From Luteitalea sp. TBR-22 (GTDB lineage: Bacteria; Acidobacteriota; Vicinamibacteria; Vicinamibacterales; Vicinamibacteraceae), in the NCBI RefSeq assembly GCF_016865485.1, contig NZ_AP024452.1, forward strand, positions 3,184,501 to 3,248,500: a stretch of 64,000 nucleotides of DNA. The letters run 5' to 3'. Positions within the stretch are counted from its first letter, which is position 1, and every line of letters begins with the position of its first letter. The notes below the pieces were generated by a model. It ran no database searches and was not told where the DNA came from. It saw only the letters and a list, made by a program, of their open reading frames with translations. Made by a program: the position numbers and the translations under genes. Below are positions 1 through 7,988 of this stretch, piece by piece.

Positions 1-1663
1 GATCGATGAAGATCGGCAGGTCGGTGTTCACCTGGATCACGCTCGTGAAGTCGCCCTTGTACCAGTTGTAGCCCGACCACGGCTTGCCCTTCACGTACTC
101 CAGGGTGAAGGACTCGCCGGCCGGCAAGGCGACGTGCGCCCGCGTGCGGCCGCGGCAGGCGGCGATGGCCGCGCGGAACACGGCATCGACCTTGTCGGGT
201 GGGATGACGAAGCCGCGCCTGAACGACTCGTACCGGGACAGGACGTCGCCCTCACCCGGGAGTTCGCGAGCCAGGGTCTCGATCAGCCCGTCGAAGTGCT
301 CGGCGCCGTGCGTCGGCGCCACGGCGTCGTAGAGCGCGGCCGACTCCTGATCGAAGGGCAGTCGCTGGCCGGCCGTCATCGCGACGCGCGTGGCCAGCGC
401 ACGCGCCTGCGCCTTGAGCATCCCGAGTCGCCATGCGGCATCGGGGAGGTCCGGCGGCGGCTGCGCGTCCAGCGCCGCCCGCAGTCCGGCGACGTCGCGC
501 GCGATCGCGTCGAGCGGCCGCGCCTCGGTCCTGGCTTGCGCCTGCAGATCGGCGGGGCCGTAGTACGCGTCGACGGCATCGGCGTCGTGGACGCCGAGCG
601 CCAGTACGAGGCGCACGTAGGCGTGCGCGACTTCGTCCATGGTGGTCATCTCGGAGTAGGTCGGCGATGGGTGCGCGCCCAGGTGCCAGAGCGCCCGCAT
701 CGACGACGGTTCCACGTCGAGCCAGGTGTACAGCCCCGGCATCTTCGTGAACAGCAACAGGCAGAAGGCCGCCAGGCTGACCCCGAGGTAGGCCATGAAC
801 CCGCGGTGTCGGTACAGGCGCTCCGGGCGCTGCGCCGGGCTGTCGGCAAGCGTGCCGAGGTGCAGGTAGTACGCGAACAGCCCGGCAATCAACGGCGTGG
901 TGAAGATCAGTTCCACGTGGTAACGCACGAGGAACACGCCGCCGAAGACGGCGCCGACGACCGCGTAGAAGAGGATCGACACCAGCAGCCGCTCCTCGGT
1001 GTAGTGCCGGAAGGATCGGCGATACGCGCCGGCCACCTCCCGATTGCCGATGTGCCGGTACTCGGCGTACCGCTTCACCGCCATCAGGAACGCTCCCGCC
1101 ATCCAGTACGCGATGCCCAGCGACACGGGCGGCACCACCGTCTCGACGAGCGCGAACCATCCGAGCAGCAGGCGGATCGGGTTGTTCACCGACTCGCTGA
1201 GGACGTCGAGGTACGGCCACTCCTTCGTGCGGATGGGCGGCACGTTGTAGAGCACGCCCATCACCCACAACCACAGCGCCGACCAGAAGAACGGGCGATT
1301 GAGGCTCCAGGCGAGCGAGAGGGCCACCACCGCCAACCCGATCCACTCCGCCCACGCGATCGGCAGCCACACGCGCCCCGACGGGATCGGCCGCGATCGC
1401 TTCAGGGGGTGGTGCCGGTCGCTCGGGGCGTCGAGGATCTCGTTGAGGACGTAGTTGCTCGAGGCCACCAGGCACGTGGCGAGCACGGCCAGCGCCAGCC
1501 GGCCCCAGGCGGCTCCAGCGAGGACGCCCGGCTGGTACGAGACCGCGAGCACGACGCCGAGCAGCATGAAGCCGTTCTTGAACCAGTGGTCGGGACGCGC
1601 GATGTCCACGTAGGCGCGCACTCGGGCCGACACGGACGATGCAGGAGGTCGTGGCTCGTTCAC
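1..1663 (-). CDS. UbiA-family prenyltransferase fused to a C-terminal domain of unknown function (3' end beyond window)
   Basis: A GTG start overlaps the stop of the upstream membrane-protein gene (GTGA), so the two are probably translationally coupled. Residues 1-338 read as a polytopic UbiA-type prenyltransferase. The Asp-rich motif at residues 74-86 (NEILDAPSDRHHP, followed by KRSRPI) matches the polyprenyl-phosphate phosphoribosyltransferase (DPPR synthase) branch, with NE in place of the usual ND. Known members transfer a phosphoribosyl group to a polyprenyl phosphate in the membrane. The frame does not stop there: it runs on through ...SPTYSEMTTMDEV (Met339) into about 215 hydrophilic residues beginning AYVRLVLALG and including DAYYGP, still open at base 1. 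I do not recognise that second part. It is either a genuine fusion or two genes joined by loss of a stop. The prenyltransferase call is firm for the fold and moderate for the substrate. Confidence 0.75.
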   Translation of the reverse strand, partial: MNEPRPPASSVSARVRAYVDIARPDHWFKNGFMLLGVVLAVSYQPGVLAGAAWGRLALAVLATCLVASSNYVLNEILDAPSDRHHPLKRSRPIPSGRVWLPIAWAEWIGLAVVALSLAWSLNRPFFWSALWLWVMGVLYNVPPIRTKEWPYLDVLSESVNNPIRLLLGWFALVETVVPPVSLGIAYWMAGAFLMAVKRYAEYRHIGNREVAGAYRRSFRHYTEERLLVSILFYAVVGAVFGGVFLVRYHVELIFTTPLIAGLFAYYLHLGTLADSPAQRPERLYRHRGFMAYLGVSLAAFCLLLFTKMPGLYTWLDVEPSSMRALWHLGAHPSPTYSEMTTMDEVAHAYVRLVLALGVHDADAVDAYYGPADLQAQARTEARPLDAIARDVAGLRAALDAQPPPDLPDAAWRLGMLKAQARALATRVAMTAGQRLPFDQESAALYDAVAPTHGAEHFDGLIETLARELPGEGDVLSRYESFRRGFVIPPDKVDAVFRAAIAACRGRTRAHVALPAGESFTLEYVKGKPWSGYNWYKGDFTSVIQVNTDLPIFID

Positions 1664-3177
1664 GGGACGTTGGTGCGACAGACGAAGTAGCCGGGGACGA
1701 TCGCCGCGGACGCGCCGCACGGCCTGGTGCCGATGCGTACCACCTCCGGCGCATGCCGGGCGAGCGTGCGCTCGTACTCGTCGATGCGCGACAGCGTGTC
1801 GGCGCCGACGATGACGCGTTCCTGCGTGATGAACGATACGTAGTAGGCGGTCCAGTAATCCGACCGGGCGTAGCGCAGCCCGCGGGCCTCCAGGGCTGGC
1901 CCGAGCAACTCCCGATTGGAAATCGAGGGGGTCCGCAGCTGCTCTCGCCAGAGCTGCACGTGGGGCCAGACGTTGAGGGCGGCCAGCGCCAGCAACGTCG
2001 CGCCTGCCGCCTGACGCCATGCGCGCCCGACACCGCAGCTCCACAGCAACAACGCGAGCCCGGTGGGCAGGAAGACGCCGAGCAGGGCGTACCGGATCGT
2101 GATCACCGTGACGGAACCGCAGCGGCTGACCGCGTAGACCAGCACGGCCTGTGCGCCGACGAGACACAGGAACAGCCCGAGCGTCACCGGTTCCTCGTCT
2201 CGCCGGCCCCACAGCCGGCCGAGCCCCAGCACCACGCGCGCGCAGGCCGCCACCATCAGGAGCCCGAGGACCAGCCACGCCCACGGCAGGCCCTGTCGCA
2301 CCGTCGTGTGGACCGCGGCGTCCGACAACGGCGCCGGGACGGCGCCCCACAGCAGGCCGAGGTATGACGCACCGAGCTCGACGACGTTGCGAACCGCCTG
2401 GCCGGGCACGAAGCAGAACGCGTTGCCGAGCGTGCCGAGGTTGCTCGCGCCGTCCTCACCCAGCCAGGTGCCGGGGCCCCGTGTTGCGGCAAAGCGCGCC
2501 CAGCCCGCGATCAGCCCGCTCGTGCCCAGCGCCGACAGTCCCACCGCGACCCAGTGCGCTCGCCCTTCCCTGGTCAGCAGGGCGCCCCTCACGAGATCGA
2601 CGGCCACCACCGCGGCGACGCCGTAGGCCACGAACTCCCGCACGTGGAAGCCGACGGCCGCGACGAGGCCGAAGGCGATGGGCGCGGGCCGCAGCCACCA
2701 CAACAGCAGCACGAAGAGGTTCGGCTCGACCGTCATGCCGAGCGCGTCCATCAACCCGGCGCTCGCGACGCCGGATGGCACGATCGACGGCGTCGCCAGC
2801 ACCGCGGCCCACCCCGGACGGATGCCGGCCCGCATGATCGCGCCGACGAGCAGCAGCGCGACGGCCACGTTCATCAGGACCAACGGCAGCTTCAGCGCGA
2901 ACGGCGTGGCGCCGAGCACCCACATGAAGGGTGCCGTGACGTACGCGGTGACCATCAACACATAGGGCAGCGCGTACTGGTAGACCGGCGCGGCTCGGAA
3001 CTCGGCGATGTGCTTGGCCATCAGGCCGACGACGGCCTGGTCGGCATCGAAGGCGATGGTGGGCCACCACGCGTAGGGCCACGAACGGACGAGCACGAGC
3101 ACCACCACCGCCACCAGCCATGGCCACGCGGTCGACAGGCGCAGGGTGTCTGGTGTGGTCTCGGGGCGGGTGGACAT
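1660..3177 (-). CDS. Polytopic membrane protein, GT39/ArnT-like glycosyltransferase
   Basis: A 505-residue protein with about ten hydrophobic segments. The first external loop carries FDADQAVVGLMAKH, the acidic-loop pattern seen in dolichyl/undecaprenyl-phosphate-sugar glycosyltransferases of the GT39/PMT-like group, which move a sugar from a lipid carrier to a periplasmic acceptor. The donor and acceptor cannot be read from sequence. The gene is followed directly (4-base overlap) by the UbiA-type gene, which suggests that a polyprenyl-linked sugar is made and used by the same operon. It is divergent from the gene starting at 3219, with about 41 bases between them containing a TATAGT hexamer 22 bases before this ATG. 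An annotation simply as a membrane protein would also be defensible. Confidence 0.65.
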   Translation of the reverse strand: MSTRPETTPDTLRLSTAWPWLVAVVVLVLVRSWPYAWWPTIAFDADQAVVGLMAKHIAEFRAAPVYQYALPYVLMVTAYVTAPFMWVLGATPFALKLPLVLMNVAVALLLVGAIMRAGIRPGWAAVLATPSIVPSGVASAGLMDALGMTVEPNLFVLLLWWLRPAPIAFGLVAAVGFHVREFVAYGVAAVVAVDLVRGALLTREGRAHWVAVGLSALGTSGLIAGWARFAATRGPGTWLGEDGASNLGTLGNAFCFVPGQAVRNVVELGASYLGLLWGAVPAPLSDAAVHTTVRQGLPWAWLVLGLLMVAACARVVLGLGRLWGRRDEEPVTLGLFLCLVGAQAVLVYAVSRCGSVTVITIRYALLGVFLPTGLALLLWSCGVGRAWRQAAGATLLALAALNVWPHVQLWREQLRTPSISNRELLGPALEARGLRYARSDYWTAYYVSFITQERVIVGADTLSRIDEYERTLARHAPEVVRIGTRPCGASAAIVPGYFVCRTNVP

Positions 3178-3199
3178 GCGAGCGCCGGGCGGCCGGTCT

Positions 3200-3207
3200 A
3201 CTATACC
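3200..3207. promoter_or_regulatory. Overlapping divergent -10 elements between the GT39-like and 863-residue membrane protein genes
   Basis: The bases ACTATACC read TATAGT on the minus strand (22 bases before the ATG at 3177) and TATACC on the plus strand (11 bases before the GTG at 3219). The whole intergenic gap is about 41 bases. No convincing -35 was seen for either direction. Confidence 0.45.
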
Positions 3208-3218
3208 GACGGTTTCCA

Positions 3219-5810
3219 GTGTCCGCTTCCTCGCCTCTGATGCGGGTGCGATCGCGCCCGTGGGTCTCCCTGCTCCTGCTCGTCCTGGTCATCGCGGCCC
3301 TCTGGCTCCTCGACGGCCGTCAACCGCAGCCATGGCCGGAAGCGGAGTGGCCGTGGTCCATTCAGGTGGATGCCCTGTCGTTGGCCACCCGCGCCATCGA
3401 TCGCGTGAACGCCGTGTCGGCGATCTCGCCCGATCTGCCTGCCGCCTCGCTCGCCCTGCTCGTGGGCGTGGCACTGGTCGCGCTGGCGACCCTCGGCACC
3501 CTCGACGTGCCGGTGGCCATCGCGCTGGCCGTCGCTGCGTCGGCGGTCTTCCTCCGCTCGACCTGGAGCACGGCCGCACCCGGACTCGACGCGCGGGCCG
3601 TGCTCGTGGTCGGCCTGGCGGTGCTGTCGGTGGCACGCCCCGACCGCCGCTGGTTGCCCGGACTCGTGGTCGTCGTGACGCTCGCCCTGGCGCCATCGGC
3701 GGCCTGGCTCGTCGTGCCGGCGATCCTCCTGGCCGAGGCCCCATGGCGGCATCGCCTCGTCGCGGCCGTCGTGCTGACTGGGGCCGCCACCGCTCTGCGC
3801 ACGTGGCAACTGCACCAGGCCTGGGACACGGTCTCCTGCCTTCCCGCCGGACAGGCGTGGCGCGTGCTCGGCGACGTGCTCCGTCCGGGTGAACTGGTCG
3901 ACGTCTCGGCGTGGTGGGCACTGCAGCGCACCCTCGGCCTCTGGCGCGACGACCTGCATGCGTTCGGCCTCGCCCTGGCGGCCGTCGGCCTGTTCGGTCC
4001 TTCCGTCCCGCCACGGCTGCGCCGTGCGACCGTCGTGGCGCTGGCCATCGGCCTCGGCTGCACGATGAGCGGCCTGGTCCCACCGGCCAGGGTGGCGGCG
4101 CTGCTCGTGCCCTGGACCCTGCCCTGGCTGGCCCTCGGTCTGTCCGGGCTGGCCCAGCGCGCCTCGCGCCACCGTGCCCCGGCGACCGCGTGCCTGGCGC
4201 TGGCGGTGGTCGCGATTCCGGTGCTTCGTCACGCCGTGGTCGCGCCCGCGCCCTGGCGCTCGGCGTCGCCGGCGATCGCGCGAGCCTTGGCGACTCGGCC
4301 GCACGGCGGCCTGGTGGCCGCCGACGACGAGGCGATGACGCGCCGCGCCCGGCTCTCCGGAGACGAGACGATCCCGGCCTCGCCCGATACGCTGGCCCGG
4401 TGCGTGGCCTCCGGTCGCGAGGTGCTGGCGCGCGGTTCGCTGATCGAGCGCGTGCAGGGCCTCGGGTTCCTGGCCGACGACGCGCCGCTGCACGCGCCGC
4501 TCGCCGCCCTGCTCGCCGACACGCGGGATGGCGCGTGGGTCGTGTTCGGCATCTCGCCGGGCACGTTGCCCTATGCCGGCGCCCAGGGATTGCGTGCCCT
4601 CGAACGGGTCGGCCTGCCGCGCGCCGCAATCGGTGCGCGCGATGCCGTCGGCCTCATCGCGCGGGTCGGCGCCGGCGCCGAGTCGCGGCACGGCAACGGC
4701 GGCGTCGACCTCTCGCTCGTCGAGGGCACGCTGGTCGGCGGACAGGCGCTCCTCGCCCCCTGGTCGGCGACCGCGACCGGCGGCGAGGCCGCGGCCGACA
4801 GCCCGCCCACCCGCCTGGCCAGCAGCCGCCACGCGGCCCTCGTCGTGCTCGACCGCGCGCAGGACGTCGCGTTGCGGACGACCGCCGCCCCGCGCGCCGG
4901 CCTGCCGATCGCACTCGGCACGCACGCCATGTGGCGACAGGCCCGCGTGACGGGCACCCCCGTCTGCGTCCCGGCAGGCGCGACCTGGACGACGCTCACC
5001 GCTCACCCGCGCGTGAGCGTGCCGCTGGCCGGCGCATCGGCGGCGACCCCTGCCCTGCTGTACGTCGCCTCACGGGACCTGCCGGAACCGGGGGTACGCG
5101 GACTGCCGCTGGAGCCGCTGCGTCCTGCGTGGTCGTCCGCGACTTTCGACCGACAGGTGCCTGCCGACGCGGCGCGCCTGCTCGAGGCCGTGCGCGCCGA
5201 TGCCGTGCCGCAGGGCACGCTCGGGCAGGAGCGCTACATGACGCGCATCGCCCTGCACCCTTCCACGCGGCAGTTGCAGGGGCACGCGGCGATCAGTGCG
5301 GGTACCGCGCCGGCCCGTTGGTGGGTCAGGCTCGCCTCCGCCAGCACGCGTCCCGAGCATGCCGAGGTCTGCGCGATGCCCGACGGGGCCCGGGTGCTCG
5401 ACGGGCCGTCCGGCCTCGTCGACGACGACACGGCGTTCGAAGTGCCGGTGGCGACCCGCGACGGGTGGCATACTGCCGAGCGCAACCGGGGCGTCACGTT
5501 CCAGTGGACCGCGCGCCCCGTCGCCACCGCGACCTTCCGCGCCAGGGCGACGCGCGACCTCGTGCTCGCCCTCGACGCCATCGGCGCCGACGTCGGTGGC
5601 GGTGCGCAGCCGATCACGCTCCGCGTCAACGGCCAGATGCTCCGGGACGACTGGCGAGGGGCCGGGCGCATCACCGTGCCTGCGGCGCTCCTCGCGCCCG
5701 AGCTCGACGTGCTGTCGATCGAAGTGCCGCAGGTGGCCCGTCCGGCCACCGACGGTCGTCCGCTGGGTGTCCTGATCCGTCAGTTGCGTCTCATCGGGCC
5801 GACGTCGTGA
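3219..5810 (+). CDS. Large membrane-anchored protein of unknown function
   Basis: An 863-residue protein if it starts at the GTG at 3219 (ATG at 3240 is the alternative). The N-terminal half (about residues 1-380) is strongly hydrophobic with roughly nine to ten membrane segments. The C-terminal half is hydrophilic, rich in Ala, Pro and Asp, and ends with a beta-rich segment (TLRVNGQML, LDVLSIEVPQ) that looks like an extracytoplasmic jelly-roll or carbohydrate-binding-type fold. I see no catalytic signature. The domain order resembles GT39-like membrane proteins with a soluble tail, and its neighbour on the other strand is GT39-like, so a role in envelope glycan chemistry is plausible but unproven. 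Its last 20 bases overlap the end of the convergent gene at 5791-6108. Confidence 0.6.
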   Translation: MSASSPLMRVRSRPWVSLLLLVLVIAALWLLDGRQPQPWPEAEWPWSIQVDALSLATRAIDRVNAVSAISPDLPAASLALLVGVALVALATLGTLDVPVAIALAVAASAVFLRSTWSTAAPGLDARAVLVVGLAVLSVARPDRRWLPGLVVVVTLALAPSAAWLVVPAILLAEAPWRHRLVAAVVLTGAATALRTWQLHQAWDTVSCLPAGQAWRVLGDVLRPGELVDVSAWWALQRTLGLWRDDLHAFGLALAAVGLFGPSVPPRLRRATVVALAIGLGCTMSGLVPPARVAALLVPWTLPWLALGLSGLAQRASRHRAPATACLALAVVAIPVLRHAVVAPAPWRSASPAIARALATRPHGGLVAADDEAMTRRARLSGDETIPASPDTLARCVASGREVLARGSLIERVQGLGFLADDAPLHAPLAALLADTRDGAWVVFGISPGTLPYAGAQGLRALERVGLPRAAIGARDAVGLIARVGAGAESRHGNGGVDLSLVEGTLVGGQALLAPWSATATGGEAAADSPPTRLASSRHAALVVLDRAQDVALRTTAAPRAGLPIALGTHAMWRQARVTGTPVCVPAGATWTTLTAHPRVSVPLAGASAATPALLYVASRDLPEPGVRGLPLEPLRPAWSSATFDRQVPADAARLLEAVRADAVPQGTLGQERYMTRIALHPSTRQLQGHAAISAGTAPARWWVRLASASTRPEHAEVCAMPDGARVLDGPSGLVDDDTAFEVPVATRDGWHTAERNRGVTFQWTARPVATATFRARATRDLVLALDAIGADVGGGAQPITLRVNGQMLRDDWRGAGRITVPAALLAPELDVLSIEVPQVARPATDGRPLGVLIRQLRLIGPTS

Positions 5811-6108
5811 AGCTCGTGCCCTCCACGTTGACGACGCGGCCCTCGCCGTCGAGGATGAAGACCGCGAGTTGCCGGCCATCGTCGAGGTGCAGGCTGAACG
5901 GATCGCCGCGGCCCGTCCAGGCCGCCAGCACCTCGGGAGCGGCGAGGACATGACCTTCGATCACCCACGCCCCCGGGAGGAGATCCGCTCCCTCGACGTA
6001 CCAGTCGCGATAGACGTCGAGCTCGAAGGCCACCGGCGTCGGCGATGCCTCCGCCCGCGCGTCGTGCAGCCGCCCTTCGCCGAACAGCCGTTCCACAAGT
6101 CGCAACAT
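5791..6108 (-). CDS. Conserved-looking 105-residue soluble protein, unknown function
   Basis: Starts MLRLVERLFGEGRLHDARAE, then has an alternating beta-rich body with aromatic residues (DVYRDWYVEGADLLPG, FSLHLDDGRQLAVFIL). There is no signal peptide or membrane segment. Composition and the in-frame ATG look like a real gene rather than a shadow. The start codon lies on the palindrome CATG at 6106-6109, which also supplies the ATG of the divergent gene, so the two start codons overlap on opposite strands. Its 3' end overlaps the end of the convergent 863-residue gene by 20 bases. Function not recognised. Confidence 0.55.
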   Translation of the reverse strand: MLRLVERLFGEGRLHDARAEASPTPVAFELDVYRDWYVEGADLLPGAWVIEGHVLAAPEVLAAWTGRGDPFSLHLDDGRQLAVFILDGEGRVVNVEGTSFTTSAR

Positions 6109-6514
6109 GGGTAGTCTGCTCCGTCTCGCCCTGCGCGCCGTCGCCACGGCGTGGTTGGTGGCGATCGCGCCCCTCGAACTGGCATCCACGCTCACCCGAC
6201 TGCTGGCGCGCGTGCCCGACGGCCTGGGTGCGGCGGCCCTCGGGCTGGTCGCGGCGCGCGTGCTGGTCGTCGTGGTCGGGATCCTCGTCGGCCGCCAGCT
6301 GTGGCACCGCTCGGCGCACGTGCTCCGCCCGGCGCTGGTCTGGGCTGCGGCCGATCTTGTCACGCTGGCGCTGGTGCTGGCGAGCGGCGCGCTGCCGAAC
6401 AGTCGCGCGCCCGGCGACGGCCTCGTCGCGTGGTTCGGCTATGCCGGCGCCGCGCTGGTGGTCATCGTCGCCGCCCAGATGACGCAGGATGACGCGCGCG
6501 GGACGCCCGACTGA
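6107..6514 (+). CDS. Small integral membrane protein, four predicted helices
   Basis: A 135-residue protein made almost entirely of hydrophobic stretches: residues about 8-30, 43-66, 75-95 and 107-125. It has a short charged C-terminus (QMTQDDARGTPD). No family was recognised. It shares its start-codon CATG with the divergent 105-residue gene and ends 91 bases before the start of the amidohydrolase operon, so it is probably transcribed separately. Confidence 0.55.
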   Translation: MGSLLRLALRAVATAWLVAIAPLELASTLTRLLARVPDGLGAAALGLVAARVLVVVVGILVGRQLWHRSAHVLRPALVWAAADLVTLALVLASGALPNSRAPGDGLVAWFGYAGAALVVIVAAQMTQDDARGTPD

Positions 6515-6549
6515 CACGGAACGAGCTTGCCCGGTGCGGCCCTGCACGG

Positions 6550-6600
6550 TAGCATCCCCGCTTTCCCGGGCGCTGCGCCCTTCGTTGTCGTCACAGGAGG
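6550..6600 (+). promoter_or_regulatory. Promoter -10 and Shine-Dalgarno of the amidohydrolase operon
   Basis: TAGCAT at 6550-6555 resembles a sigma-70 -10. AGGAGG at 6595-6600 lies five bases before a TTG at 6606. The strong Shine-Dalgarno fixes the TTG as the start and places a clean signal peptide at the N-terminus. Confidence 0.5.
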
Positions 6601-6605
6601 CTCCG

Positions 6606-7988
6606 TTGGTCATCGCTGCGCACCTGCGCATCGCGGCGGCGGGGGTGTGGTGCGTGCTGGCGTCGGCCGGCGCGCAGGCCCAGCCCGTCGCGCCCATCGC
6701 CATCCGCAATGCCCGCATCGTGCCCGTGTCGGGCGCGCCCATCGAGCGCGGCACCATCGTCCTGGCCAACGGCGTGATCACGGCCGTGGGCCCGCGCGTG
6801 GACGTGCCCGCCGAGGCGATCGTCATGGATGGCGCCGGGCTCACGGTCTACCCGGGCCTGATCGACGCCCTGTCGGACGTCGGCGTCGGCGCGGCGGTCG
6901 GCGCCGTGCCGGCCACGGGGCCGACGACTGGTCCCGCGGCAGCACGCCCACCGGCCCGCGCGGTGCGCGGTCCCGAGGATCGTCCCGGCACCACCCCGTG
7001 GATTCAGGCCGCCGACGAGTTCCGCGCCGACGACCGCCGCATCGAGACGTGGCGCACCGGCGGCGTGACCACGGTGGTGACGGCGCCGCGGGGCGGCATC
7101 TTTCCCGGCCAGGCGGCGGTCGTGAACCTGAGCGGCGAGCGCCGTGAGGACGTCATCGTCCGCAGCGCGGCCGCCCTGCCGGTCTCGCTGTCGCCTCCCG
7201 CCGGCGGACTCACCTTCCCGGGATCGCCGATGGGCGTGATCGCCTACGTGCGGCAGTTGTTCCTCGACACGCGCGACGGCGCGGAGCGGCAGCGTCGGTA
7301 CGACCAGGACCCGCGCGGCAAGGCACGCCCCGACCACGACCGTGCCACCCTCGCCCTCCAGCAAGTCCTGCAGGCGAAGATGCCAGTGCTGCTTCCTGCC
7401 GTGCGCACGCGGGAGATCGATCGGGCGCTGGCGCTGGGGCGGGAGCTCGACGTCCCGACCGTGATCTACGGCGCCCATGGCGGCGCCGAGGCGGCGCCGC
7501 GGCTGGCGAAGGCCCGGGTGCCGGTGCTGGTGAGCGCGCGCTGGCCGGAGAAGCCGCGCGACGCCGATCCGGACGCCGACGAGTTGCTGGAAGCGCTCGA
7601 ATTGCGCGACCGCGCACCCGCCGCGCCGAGGGCGCTCGCCGAGCAGAAGGTGCCGTTCGCCTTCTACTCCGACGGGCTCGCGACGCCCGGCGAGTTCCTC
7701 GCCAACATCCGCAAGGCCGTGAAGGCCGGCCTGTCGGCCGACGCCGCCCTGCGGGCGCTCACGCTCGATGCCGCGCAGATCTTCGGCGTGCAGGATCGGC
7801 TCGGCAGCCTCGAGGCGGGCAAGGTGGCCAACCTCGTGGTGGTGCAGGGCGACCTGCTCGGCGACAAGCCCGCGATCAGGCACGTCTTCGTCGACGGTCG
7901 CCGCTTCGACGTGCCCGCCGAGACGCCGCCCGCGGCCGGCGGCCCCCGCGAGGCCACCCCGCGGCCGGGCGAAGGAGACCACCGATGA
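6606..7988 (+). CDS. Exported amidohydrolase-fold protein lacking the H-x-H metal motif
   Basis: Starts at TTG after AGGAGG. Residues 1-22 form a signal peptide ending AGAQAQP. The rest is the composite-domain amidohydrolase pattern: an N-terminal beta-sandwich (IAIRNARIVPVSG...ERGTIVLANGVITAVGP), a barrel, then the C-terminal signature LGSLEAGKVANLVVVQGD. At the position where active family members have D-x-H-x-H, this protein has YPGLIDALSDVG, so both metal histidines are missing. It is probably catalytically altered or a structural partner of the next gene. It overlaps that gene by ATGA. Family known; the loss of the metal site is seen directly; the partner role is inference. Confidence 0.8.
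   Translation: MVIAAHLRIAAAGVWCVLASAGAQAQPVAPIAIRNARIVPVSGAPIERGTIVLANGVITAVGPRVDVPAEAIVMDGAGLTVYPGLIDALSDVGVGAAVGAVPATGPTTGPAAARPPARAVRGPEDRPGTTPWIQAADEFRADDRRIETWRTGGVTTVVTAPRGGIFPGQAAVVNLSGERREDVIVRSAAALPVSLSPPAGGLTFPGSPMGVIAYVRQLFLDTRDGAERQRRYDQDPRGKARPDHDRATLALQQVLQAKMPVLLPAVRTREIDRALALGRELDVPTVIYGAHGGAEAAPRLAKARVPVLVSARWPEKPRDADPDADELLEALELRDRAPAAPRALAEQKVPFAFYSDGLATPGEFLANIRKAVKAGLSADAALRALTLDAAQIFGVQDRLGSLEAGKVANLVVVQGDLLGDKPAIRHVFVDGRRFDVPAETPPAAGGPREATPRPGEGDHR

Noticed and set aside
134-2033. Long open frames on the strand opposite or out of frame with the envelope genes
   Set aside because: They are rich in Arg, Pro and Ala, lack family motifs and disappear when the membrane-protein frames are accepted; an artefact of very GC-rich codons. 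The same holds for other long antisense frames, for example through sucA, metH and the DUF349 gene.
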